From contig JAUIRK010000744.1 of the NCBI GenBank assembly GCA_030549495.1, positions 62,001 to 126,000 of the forward strand: a stretch of 64,000 nucleotides of DNA, written 5' to 3'. Shown one piece after another: positions 48,870 through 60,000 of this stretch. The notes beneath the pieces were generated by a model that saw only the letters and a list, made by a program, of their open reading frames with translations, searched no databases and had not been told where the DNA came from. The stretch is from Nectonema munidae (lineage: Eukaryota > Nematomorpha > Nectonematoida > Nectonematidae). How positions within the stretch are numbered: position 1 is the stretch's first letter; every line of letters begins with the position of its first letter. A program made the translations under genes and the position numbers.

Positions 48870-51605
48870 ATATTTTTTTAGAATTTTGAATAAATAAAAA
48901 TAAAATTTAATTTTTGTAAGCAACACGCAGTGATCCTTCTTTAGCCGAAGCCGAAGCAGTAAAATTCATTTGTTCCAGTTTTTTATTTGCGAACCTTTAT
49001 GTATAAGGACGGAGTGCTTATAAGTGCTTTTTCGCCTAACTTGATTTATTTTTTTGCCACTCTTTTGAATTTTAAAAATTTTGTCACTATTTTGAGCAGC
49101 TTCCATTTTGGCCTTTCCCAACATGCGATATATCACATTGTTAGTGATTTTATTTGTACACTATCTTATCATATTATTTTTATTTACTTCATTTTAATGG
49201 AGACCAAACAACAATATTCTCCCAACCCTCTGAACCGATTTCCTACCATTACGAAGTCAGTCTAGCTAACGAACAAGTTAAAGAACTAACAAAACTTTCA
49301 AAAGGTTAAACAATCAACCTGAGTATTTTTAAAATAAATCTTTTACAAACTTGATGTTTATCAAAATATTGAATTTACATTATTATATTTTATATTACGA
49401 GAAAAAGTTCTTTGGGCGAATTATCGTGAGCCGAAATGTCATACGGTGAATTAATCATATGGGGAGATATTGAAGATCAATCATAGTTAAAGTGATCCCC
49501 AAATGTTGTTGATAACAGATAAACAAAGCAATCTCAATTTAGGAAAAAAAAAATCGAAATTCGACATGAAATGAAACCTTTTTCTATATTATGAACAGTT
49601 TTGTACTTTAACTTTCCTTCAAAAGTAAATAAAAAAAAAGCTTAGACTAGGAGAGTCAATAAAGTGATCATTATATAGAGATGTTCAGTTCACTATAAGG
49701 ATGTTACATTAGTTTACGAGAAAAAACTGAGACTTAATATTCTCTTTTTAGAAGAGGCTTTCACTAATCGGGGTTTCTCAGTTTATTGTATTTTTTTTTA
49801 TGAAAATTGGAAAAAAAAAGTACAAAATCTTAGAAAGGCCTGTTAATTGATTTCCAAAGGAAATGAATTAGGTATGAAAAATTATGAGCTTGAAAATGAC
49901 TACTCTTGAGAGAATTTGCTTGGAAATACTTCCTCTAATTTAACAATTCGTCCAAAGACATTAAATTTTAAAAAAAATTGTTAAAAAATAGATTCCAACT
50001 ATAATAAGTTAAAAAAAAGTGTCAGAAAAAATGCTAAAAATTAAGAAAGTTATGAAGGAGGTATTAGACCAATTGACGTTGGACCAATCGTACTTTTATA
50101 CGAGTTGATTTTAGACCAATTAATAGCATTGAACCATATTTCGTATTAAATCAATCTCTTAGAGCCCTATGAGAGTACTTACACGAAATTAATCCATCCG
50201 CGCATACCTCAAAAGTTTATAATTATCCCAAAACAAGGCCAATGTCGACAGACAAATTAGGATAACTCTTTAATTGATTGAAATAAATGAAAATTATTTT
50301 TTTTCTGTTTCAAATACAACTTATAATCGTACCTGCCTTTCGAAAAAAAATGATATTCTAAATATTCAGTATATCTCTATAAAACTACACACCTTTTTCT
50401 GAAAAATGTGCTCAGGAAAAGTGATTTTGACATTTAAAAAAAATTATACATCGTAGAGTAATCAAATTTGCATTTCTCAAAGCTAAGCAAGAGTAACAAA
50501 CGACCAAATTCATAGCTCTTTTATTTTTTGTTTTACAGCGCTTCAAAGTTACTCCCTCCCAGGACGGAAAAATCTTCTCTATTTAAAACTCAAAAAAAAA
50601 TCCAAAAATAATTCTCTCACACTATTGACTTTTAGACCCTTAAAAGGAGTCTCTAACAAAAAAGTTTCTATTTTTCCCTTGTTAAAGTGACCAAATTTCA
50701 GCTTTTTTTCACTTCCGCTGTAAAACCAAAAGTAAAAGTCCTACAAAAATGAAACGCATACCATTTTCAAAAAATCGGATACGTATTAGTATAAAATTTT
50801 TGCCTTTAAAGACATCCTATTTTTCCAAAAATTTCAAGATTTTTGCAAGGTAAAATCATGACCGAAAATTTTAAATATTTTGGCGGCTCAAAAATTTCCG
50901 AGGTCCAATTTGGTCCTATCTCCCAAACTTCCAGCATTTCTAGAGTTACTATAACCCTTTCCAGACCCGTTAAACCAAATTCTTGATTTTGCCTACTTTT
51001 TCCAGTACCAAATGAAAATTTGGTTAGAACGGGTCTTATACCTGAATTGATTGTCCAATTCTTTTCTGTTCTGACCTAGATCTACAAGATGATCTATATA
51101 TGTCTGGATGTTAAATTTATAACTTGGAAATTATTTTATGTGTACAATTTGGTCCTTGCATCCTAATTATATGTAGAAAGTTATACGTAGGCTACATCAT
51201 TTTTTTGATATCATTATCTCGCCCATTACAAATTCCCTCGTCAATCCTAATTGCTTGCAATGATATAAGGTGTGACTTTGTATCCAAATAATCCTAAATA
51301 AAGAAAACTTTTCGAAATTTCCAATTTTTTTAAACAAATTAAAATAATGCTATGTGTCAAAATTGTTTCAAAATTGATTTTCCTCAAATAATCATAAGCG
51401 AGCTTATTTGAACTTGATTAACCTATCGCCTGCCCAGAAAGAGCACTTTTGGTGCTTTCACGAGGGATCTCTTAAAACGGCTTTGACTGTATTTCAATGT
51501 TTTGAAATATTGAGAAAACTTTTAGTTTGCTCAAAAAATTTAGACAGATTTTGCTTTATTTTGGAATATTTCTGTAAAATGTCACACCCTAAATATATAA
51601 TAAAA
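48870..51605 (-). other. Part of the A-B intron
   Basis: AT-rich DNA with poly-A and poly-T tracts. No coding exon or recognised element. Confidence 0.4.
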
Positions 51606-51609
51606 ACAA

Positions 51610-52249
51610 TAGTGATGTACGGATCCCAATTTTTAATCGATGCCGATTACTTTATGAAATTCGGAGCTGATTGTGAAACGATACCGATACTTGAAGCAAT
51701 TACGAGTAATGAGTATGTGTGATTTTAAACTGTCAGACACAAATTGAAAAAAGCTACTAAATCCTCCAGAAGAATATAGTGCATGGTTGTTTGAACTTGC
51801 GTATGTTCGTGTCCAGTTGCATCTGAGTGATGATTATGTGGGAATTTAAACTTGCAGGTATACATTTTAAAGAAGCTAGATAAGGAAATAGTAGCGAATT
51901 TCAGTATTCATTATAACTTAGTTTTTTTCCTACGTAATTTGGAAATGTAACGTATCATATGCCACGAGTGAAGAACCAATTATATGTCACGACAGTATTT
52001 ATGGCCGTGACGATGGGGTTGAGAATCTATCTTAGACTAAGGCGCATTTGTGCTGTTGTTTTTACGGCAAAAAGCCTTTTCTCGAAGTAACACCATATTT
52101 AAAATTTATAGGAATATTTGAACAAAAAGAAAGTCTCTCTTTACGCTACCTGTTCGGCACAAGAAAGAGACAAATAATAAAAAAAAATGACGAACCTGAT
52201 TAAACAAAAATAAGAAGATATCGGTGCCGATCTAATCGGTACAACACTA
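51610..52249. mobile_element. hAT-like MITE, 640 bp
   Basis: Left TAGTGATGTACGGATC and right (reverse complement) TAGTGTTGTACCGATTAGAT form terminal inverted repeats. Flanks AAAAACAA and ATAAACAA are an 8-bp duplication with one mismatch. The open frame at 51408-51722 runs into it and is not a gene. Confidence 0.7.
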
Positions 52250-53802
52250 ATAAACAAATAACTTAAATTGGTAAGCAGCAGTTTTATGATTGAAAATACT
52301 GTTTCTCTCATCGTGTTCAAGTTTGCAAATTTTTTGCAAGGTAAATAATATAATAAAAAAATAAAATTTTTTTATTAAACTATCTCTTTGTGGAAATTAC
52401 GTTTTTTAGTTTTTCTTCAAACAAATAGTGGTTTGTAAACCTCGGCCCAACAGTATTAAAATTAAACGCGTTATAATGACGAAATAAAAAAAGAAAATGA
52501 TATTAACTTTCCCCATCTAATAAAGAGTTATTTATTTATCGAATCATAACATTCAGGTATATATTTACTCATAAACAGTCTATAAAAAAAGATATGGATA
52601 GAAATATAGGAAGTCGATAGCTTTCATCAGATGATGAAGAGCTTCCTTCCTCCTATCTTTAAAAAAAAAAAGGATAAAAATATAGCAAGTTAGATTAAAT
52701 ATTTTCGATATTTTATAAAAGCTCAAAAATTAATTGATTTTCAAGGTTCTCAATAATAAAATCAATAAATAAAGTTAGACCAACAATATCGTCAAATTGT
52801 ATTGCCAGTATCCAAAACAAATTATTATTAGTCTATAACATTTTTCATTAAGTGGAATGGTGCGTGAAATAATTTATCAAAAAAAATATGCCATATCTTT
52901 AAAATATATTATTTATATCTCAACATTAAACTTTTAAAAATTCTGCTCCTTAGACCTTAACCCATTTTATCCCAAGAAAAGCAAAGAAAATAAATAATAT
53001 TTTAAATGATAATGATATTTTCGCTTGGACTCCGCACCGCAATCAAAAGAGCATTAAAGAAAAAAAAACCATTGTATGATTTTTCGTACCTAAGAAGTTT
53101 CATACCAGAGACACTTTTTTCAAATTTTTGAGCACAAATAGACGAATTTATGAAATGCCTTGAACTCTATTAAAAATGAAAGAACTCTTGACAAACACGA
53201 TACAAAAATATGGAAAATTTCAAAAAAATTTCAAGCTGTTTGTTAATTTCAACTTATTTTTGCCGATTATTATTATTATTTATTTTTCCGACATACAACT
53301 ATAAAAACATTGAAGAGTACTACTTCCAGAAACAAGACTGTTACACACTTGGTAAAATTTAAAATAATTTTTTTGAATATTACTTTACTTACCTTGATTT
53401 TATACAAAAATTGGATTCAAATGAGGTGAATGAATATGTAATTGCTTCCATATTTTTACTACATTAAAATATTTAGAAAATATACATTTATAGTTGTATA
53501 TGGAAAAAAATTAATTCAATAAATAAAATAAGTAAGAATAAATTGGAATATACTTTTCAACTAGAATAATTTTTGAATGTATAATTTTTACAAGCATACA
53601 AAAGAAGCTCCGATCGGTAACATTAAAATCAGTGTGTTAAAAAGTCAAAATTTCAAGAAAATTTGTTAAGTTGATCAGGATACACTAGAGAAGTAAAAAG
53701 TCATTTATAATATTGATTTGACCATGAACCCTACTAGTTAGACACGTCAATCGATTACATGAAATAAAATGAAATGGTGAAATGAGGAAAAGATGAACTT
53801 AC

Positions 53803-54165
53803 CATATTCTTTATGAAACATTTCATTTTTTAGGAATTTTTTGGCATTCAAGAGTTTTTGAATGGCCTTGATTTGCAGCGTATCATATGGCTGACAAAAG
53901 TGTGTGTTACTAGGCAACTCAGGATTATCTAGCAAGCAATTATCCCTTACGCGAACAGTGGGCAGGGGGCGACTAAACTTCGTTTGCTTATTCAACTCCA
54001 AGCAGGATTTGCAGCGCCAATACGAAGACGTTTTAGATTCCCCCTTTTTTACAAAGATGTATTCTGTGTGCGCATCTATCTTATAGCGGATGCATTTGTT
54101 GCCAAACTGCGTAAGGCCGAAGATGGGAGTGGGGTTGAAAACATTATTATCCATGACAACCAACT
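53803..54165 (-). CDS. Exon A: FLYWCH-type zinc-finger exon
   Basis: From ATG 54154 it encodes MDNNVFNPTPIFGLTQFGNK, then TEYIFVKKGESKTSSYWRCK and, further on, LPSNTHFCQPYDTLQIKAIQ. The FLYWCH-like signature is YIFVKK, Tyr45-Trp-Arg-Cys48, Cys51, His85-x-Cys87, so the last ligand would be Cys rather than His. The donor ATG|GTAAGT is the best in the array and is phase 1. The 5' border is either an acceptor (CTCCTTTTTTCATCCAAG at 54166, phase 1 entry) or a leader of a first exon, since an in-frame stop lies about 45 bases before the ATG and TATA-like sequence lies near 54330. Fragment of a predicted DNA-binding nuclear protein; plus-strand frames here are shadows. Confidence 0.75.
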
Positions 54166-54229
54166 CTTGGATGAAAAAAGGAGAAGCAAATATTCACAAG
54201 AGGCGAAAGGACCTCGCTTGGGATGATTA

Positions 54230-55025
54230 GAAGGGTGAAAAGTGTTCTTTGAGTTGGAGAAAGTGCTGGTGCCAATGAGGGAGAGAGAGGCAGACAGACA
54301 GACAGGCAGGAAGAGCAAAACAGGGGGAATTATAGCATGGGATATAAAGGGGGAAGAATTCGATTTGAGAATGTTATAGTGTGAGCGAGTGTGTAAGTTT
54401 GTATAATAGTATTGATTGAAAGCAGGGAGAGAGGATAAGAGAGAAAGAGTAATTATTGTGTCGTCGCGTAAGAGCCAATAATAACGATAATGGTGCGCAG
54501 AGAAAGGCTAATATAATAATAACAACAACAATAGTAAAAGGCGCTTATTTTCTTCTTCATAAATGATGGAGACGACATAAGACTAAAACATCTCCTCCAC
54601 ACATTTTGCAACTACTATGATATGTTTCACGTTTGTTTCTGTAGAAAGTAGCCGTATCTTGAAATATTGTGATGTAAATCTCTTGCTCCCTCCCATGCTT
54701 ATAACGGCGTGTGTATGGATTATTTTGTAGAGTTAACATAATAACAATATTATATATTTATGCGAATTCCTATGTACACATTCACATTACTATTAGTCAG
54801 TCGCGTTAGAAATAGGAGCAGACATCACATGTATATGATATATAAAATGAACATCATTATAATATAAGCTCTTGAATATCCTTGATAAGTAACGAAGCAT
54901 GAAAAAATAACAATGCTAGTGCCAACATTGAATGGAGCAGTTTCAAAGGCAACGGGTGATGATGCTATGGTGTGTATGTAAATGAGTCCTCATCATCATC
55001 ATCCTCTTCCTCCTCCTCCTCATAA
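54230..55025. repeat. Microsatellite-rich leader upstream of exon A
   Basis: GAGAGA and GACA runs lie at 54280-54312, further GA-rich sequence at 54420-54450, and CATCAT/TCCTCC runs at 54990-55021. A TATAAT-like string on the minus strand near 54326-54336 could be a core promoter for exon A. Confidence 0.7.
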
Positions 55026-55074
55026 TACACTTTCCAACAGAATGGTGCCATTGTGTGCTCATCTCTCTTATCCT

Positions 55075-55236
55075 TTAATTTAAACGCTTGATTTCATTAC
55101 GTTGATAGCGTAAAAACATGACATATGAGTAAAGACAGTCTGGCGAAATTTGATACTGCTCAGATCCGATTAGCCTGCCTAGCTTTGAGAAAGAAGAATC
55201 TTCAAAAAACTTATCCGAAAAATAACTAGGAATATT
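55075..55236 (-). CDS. Possible terminal exon of an unidentified gene
   Basis: After a candidate acceptor (AATATTCCTAG) the minus strand encodes YFSDKFFEDSSFSKLGRLIG, then SEQYQISPDCLYSYVMFLRY and QRNEIKRLN, followed by TAA. Base composition is less AT-biased than the surroundings and the residues look globular, but no family was recognised and no upstream partner exon was found. It may be a 3' exon of a gene beyond the right edge or a decayed exon of the zinc-finger locus. Confidence 0.3.
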   Translation of the reverse strand, partial: NIPSYFSDKFFEDSSFSKLGRLIGSEQYQISPDCLYSYVMFLRYQRNEIKRLN

Positions 55237-56526
55237 GCGGATTAAGATTCCATGTAACAAAATAAGAAAGAAAAACAATGTATTATTGGTAATAATGTAA
55301 TGGTGTAAATTTTTTATGTAAAAACGATCAATTGATTTTCGGTGTTAGTTATTTGTATTACAAAGAGGCAGTTGGTTTTGGTGGGAGGTGGCTGTAAACC
55401 AGTAAAAACATATTCTTCCGCTAATATATCACGAAAGGTATGGAATAAAGTTTTGCGTTCTTTCAAAAGCTGATTTTAATTTAGGTAATGATTTATTTAG
55501 TGTTAGTAAAAGGAAAAGAAATAAAATTTTAATAACAGATGCATTTTTTTGCTAATTAGTTTTTTTATACAAGGTCACCAAGTTTTTTCAGATCTTTAAA
55601 AAGAGGGGTCTTCGCTTCCTTTTAAATAGAAGGGTGGACAAAAGATAATTGATTTTTGGATATTGTGATTAATTTTAGAAAGGGCAGACACTTTAATCAA
55701 GGGGGTACCGTTCTCTCTTCCCCCTGGCTCTGCCTGTGAAAATTAAACAGGACTATCTGCGCATATCCAGTAGGAGACTAGAGCGATCATGCCATTAATT
55801 TGATTGCAAGGGCGGGGGAGTAGAGGAAATGTTTGATCCTGGTGGAGTTTTAGCTCTAAAATTGCTCATTTAAATTTCTCTTTCATCATCTAATCATTAA
55901 TCATGCTAAATCAAAGTTTTAGGTCGATTGACAGATAATGATTTGTATTGTATATCAATCATAAACAATCTCATTACCATCTTAATCTCATTAGAAAGAG
56001 AAAAATGGAAATTTCGCCCCTCCCCCCTAATAACATTTGACCGAGGTACTATCGAGATATGCTCTTCCACTTCTTTATTTTCATTTCCTTCCTCACCATT
56101 TTCCCATCAACTCTTTGAAGACCAATGTGATATCAGATTTTCAAGGGATAAAAAACCCGTGCTTTAAATATATATATAAAATTTCATTTAAAAAGAATGC
56201 AGACACGAGTCTTCAACTTTTTGTCCTCAAAGGGGTAACATAAAACTATAACTTCATCTTTACTCTCCTCAGTTTTAGGACAATTGATATTGATTAGTTG
56301 TGATAAAAATAATCTTATCTCTGCTTGCAAAGGATATTTTTTATCACATGTACTTTTGTCATTATAAAATGAAGCATAATACTTTTTAGCAATTTAGGAA
56401 ATAACTTGGATCAAACATTTGAGTTAAAATCGTTTAAAAAAATTTGGCGCCCACGTCCCTTCTGTTCTAACCCTCGCATGGCCACATTTTTTTACTACCT
56501 CAAATAGCCGTATTGGGCCTCTAGAG

Positions 56527-57281
56527 CAGTGGTTCCCAATAGAGATGTATCGGATATCCGCTTTCGCATATGCGAATCATACGATGAATTTTTTACACTC
56601 TCTTTACATCCTCATCTGCGGATTTTTTTCATGTTAACATCCGCATCCGCAATTTAAAATCAATTTTTATAGATATCTATTGAAACTTTTCGTTTTTTTT
56701 TTAAAACTTACAAGATTTGTTCTTTAAATTCTAGTAAAAAAGGGATTAAAACAGTAAGATACTGTAAAATATAAAACACAATTTTTTAAAATATTTTATA
56801 TCCGCATAAAAATTTATTTTGGATATGCGCATCCGCTGTATGTCAAATCTAATATCCGAATCCGGGGATGTAAAAAAATTCGCATCCGATACATCTCTAG
56901 TTCCCGACCTTTCTATCCTACGGACCCCCTACACTCAAATAATAATTTTGAGGACCCTTCGGCCTTCAGGGATAAAATTTAATATTGAAATTATAAGGCT
57001 GATAGTAAATATACTATTATAGTAAATCAGTGCTTTCAAAAATAACATTTAATTTAAATGAGATGTTTGAGGTTGCCTTGTTGAAACGATGTCATAAATG
57101 TTTCGTTGAATTGTAGATAGTTAGTTTTAGGCGAAGATCCTCATGCATTCGATTTCTGTATTTAGATTTGATATAAGGAAGTTGAGAAAAAGCGTGTACG
57201 GCATCAAGTTTTTCACGGACCCCTTATCTAATCTTCACGGATCCCTAGGGGTGTTCGTGGACCCTTTGCGGGGAACCACTG
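56527..57281. mobile_element. hAT MITE (CAGTGGTTCCCAA) interrupted by another MITE
   Basis: The outer ends CAGTGGTTCCCAA and GGGGAACCACTG are inverted repeats, flanked by CTCTAGAG and CTATAGAG (8 bp, one mismatch). It carries an insertion at 56540-56899. Without it the element is about 390 bp, close to the relative at 57539-57988. Confidence 0.82.
56540..56899. mobile_element. Inner hAT MITE (TAGAGATGTATCGGAT), 360 bp
   Basis: Terminal inverted repeats TAGAGATGTATCGGAT at both ends (the right read in reverse complement). It is flanked by GTTCCCAA and GTTCCCGA, an 8-bp target duplication made from the terminal repeat of the outer element, so it inserted later. The ends are almost identical, which suggests a recent insertion. 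Confidence 0.85.
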
Positions 57282-57538
57282 CTATAGAGGCCTATTTTCC
57301 TTAACTAAAATTCTAATACTTTCATTGAACTTTCCTCTAGAATCTTCTTCTTTAATATCCCATGCATTACTATATATACTTTTTTCCTTATGTACAATAT
57401 CATACTTCTCCTCACACCAATGGTTTGCCTCTTCCTACAACCCTGGCTTATAAACCCCTCTCAGATTTTATCTGTCATTCAACTTTAAACAGTTCTCCTT
57501 TCAACCCAGTATACATCATTAAAACGCAGCCTCTAAAT

Positions 57539-57988
57539 CAGTGGTTCCCAACCTTTTTTATCCCGTTCCCCCTTTTTCAGTCACTTTTTTTACCTGTGGA
57601 CCCCTACAACTGAATAGTTTGAGCAAACAAAATTAATCAAAGATTTTTATGCAAAAAATGATTCTAGTCATCTGATTAAATCGTATCCTTATTCATATGA
57701 AATCAGAGAAATCGTAAAGCCTGACATAAAATGTGAATAAAATTTTTTTCCAATTAAAATATAAATTTTTCAAAAATATTGTAACTAATAAAAAGGATAT
57801 AAAACATTGAAAATATGAAACTTTAAAAAAGGAAAGAAAATATTTATTTAAAAAAGCTCTAAATATATATATTTATATTGATTTCGAAAATAGAAGTATA
57901 TTAAAGGAGATTCAGCATAAGTAGTTTGAAGTAGAATTTCCATGGACCCCTTGAAATTCTTCTATGGACCCCCGGTTGGGAACCACTG
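57539..57988. mobile_element. hAT MITE (CAGTGGTTCCCAACC), 450 bp
   Basis: Both ends carry CAGTGGTTCCCAACC in inverted orientation, flanked by CTCTAAAT and CTCTAAAC (8-bp target duplication, one mismatch). Same family as 56527-57281. There is no coding sequence; the interior is AT-rich. Confidence 0.85.
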
Positions 57989-57989
57989 C

Positions 57990-59090
57990 TCTAAACACTA
58001 CTAAAGATCATCTCTCCTATACATCATTTGTCTTATCCCCTTCAACCATCTACTAACTCCGTTTAATCATTCAAAGCATTTACATCTTCTACATTTAGTT
58101 CTTCAACTTGATAAAGACTCATGTAGTCGAAAATTCGTTTTATAATAAATAACTTTGTTTGACACTTTACTTTTTGTTTACTCTTTTATGATTAAATAAA
58201 GTTTATTTCCTCATTAAAATAATAATGACCCACATATGAGTGAATAAAAACGTGAGAATTTTTGAAAATAATAAAATTTATTTAACCCCATCTAAAAATA
58301 ACGTAACCTTTATTACTTAACGCCATCTAGAAACAACATAAAATTTATTTTCTAATTTTTTTTTGACTAAAAATGATTGAGATAATAATTGGGGAATTTC
58401 AAAATTTTCAGTAAGATCATTTACTTAAATTACATATACGAAAGAGGATATCTATGTGTTTTGACCATAAAATCTAAAAAAGAATCTCCATATACTATAA
58501 CCTGTTTCTTTTTGTGCTTCATCAAGTTCCGTTCATAATAGTGAAAATTTCATAAGAGAAAAAAAGTCCGAAAGTCTAACAGCGCAGAAATATAAGTAAA
58601 AGGCTTCCCTAATATTGGAAGATTAGTATACGTGGTGAAGGAATCCTTGTATAGCAATGGTACATTGGAGTGATCTCTTTTTTATAAGCAACGGAGTGAA
58701 AAACGAGACATAAGCCTTATTATAGTTCCTCCTCAACGTCTACAGTATAAACGAATTTGTCTAATGTAAAATTATATCTTAGCTTTTTCCAATGTATCTT
58801 AAGGATCGATTAAAACCGCTCCTATTTGGTCCCACATTTCAGTAGAGAGATCCATTTCAGAGGGCGTGGATGTTATGAGGATTGAAATGTAAACATGTCT
58901 GGAGTGTATTGTAAACTTGTTTAAATAAAACTTGCTATTGTATTGTAATACACTGATCAACATATGTTTTTCATCAGTCATCATTCATACTATTTTATAT
59001 GTAGTTTTTCATGCTCATTTTAAATATAGTATAATTAGTTTTTTGTCAACACATACTGTTTTTCATATTTTTGACAGGTGGTGCATATAA
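57990..59090. other. Intergenic DNA, no gene seen
   Basis: AT-rich. Paired short phrases CCCATCTAAAAATAACGTAA and CGCCATCTAGAAACAACATA at about 58287 and 58322 form a small tandem duplication. No coding exon recognised. Confidence 0.4.
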
Positions 59091-59159
59091 TGTCATATCA
59101 TCCTAAAATAATGTAGTGTATTTTTTATTCCGTTTAATATTTAGACTTCCTAATCTTCT

Positions 59160-60000
59160 TTCGAATACAATGTCGAGGAAGTGCTTAAATCTGCTATGTT
59201 GGTGGAGAATGTATGGCAATTACTCCCAAAATAAGACAAATCTACAAATTGTATTTTGATTGTCTTCTTGGAGATCAGGAAAAGTCTTGGGCTTCTCATC
59301 ATATTTGATCTGTTTGTTCAAATGCTTTACGAGATTGCTTTAAAATCTAGGCTTTTTGCAATTCCTATGATATAGAGGGAGCCAAAGAATCATTTTGATG
59401 ATTGCTATTTTGCAAAATAAATATTACAGGATTTTCAAAAAAAAATAAGCATAATATTGAGTATCCAAATATGGAACCAGCAATGATGAGACCTGTGCCT
59501 CACAATGAAAATTTAAGAGTTCCATTTCCACGAAATGATTGTGTTTCAGATGATGATGACGAACATGATTCCGACAAATTTGATGTCCATAATTATGTGC
59601 CTTTCATTTATTAACCCTTTCAAAAAGCAAAGCCGAACTTTTAGCATCAAGATTAAAAGAAAAATCTTTGTTAGGACAGGATGTGTGCATAACATGTTTT
59701 CGTCAAAGAAACTTTATCCTACAAACATATTTTTCTGGTCCACTTTGTAATCTTTTAAAATGCTATTCAGAAATGGGCTGCCGAATGTCGTTAAAGGTTT
59801 TTTTGTGGATTTTTTCGCAGAAAACCTTGGAGCAGTGTCTGATGAACATGGAGAAAGGTTTGATCAAGACATTACTACTATGGAAAAAAGATATAACGTT
59901 TTTTTGGAATGAAAGTATGCTTGTTGACTATTGTGGGACATTCTATCGTTTTCATACAGACTGTACACATCAACAAAAATCAAAAACTAACCATTTTTGA
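59160..60000 (+). mobile_element. Decayed multicopy transposon-associated ORF
   Basis: Pieces in order match a protein family found in many copies in arthropods and cnidarians: a KIRQIYKLYFDCLLGDQEKS region, SKKNKHNIEYPNMEPAMMRP with VPHNE, an acidic SDDDDEHDSD stretch, and at the end GCRMSL, a region like the ENLGAVSDEHGERF block, then DYCGTFYRF. The middle of the usual protein is absent and the frame is interrupted several times, so this is a dead, internally deleted copy. The superfamily is not settled by eye. Confidence 0.6.
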
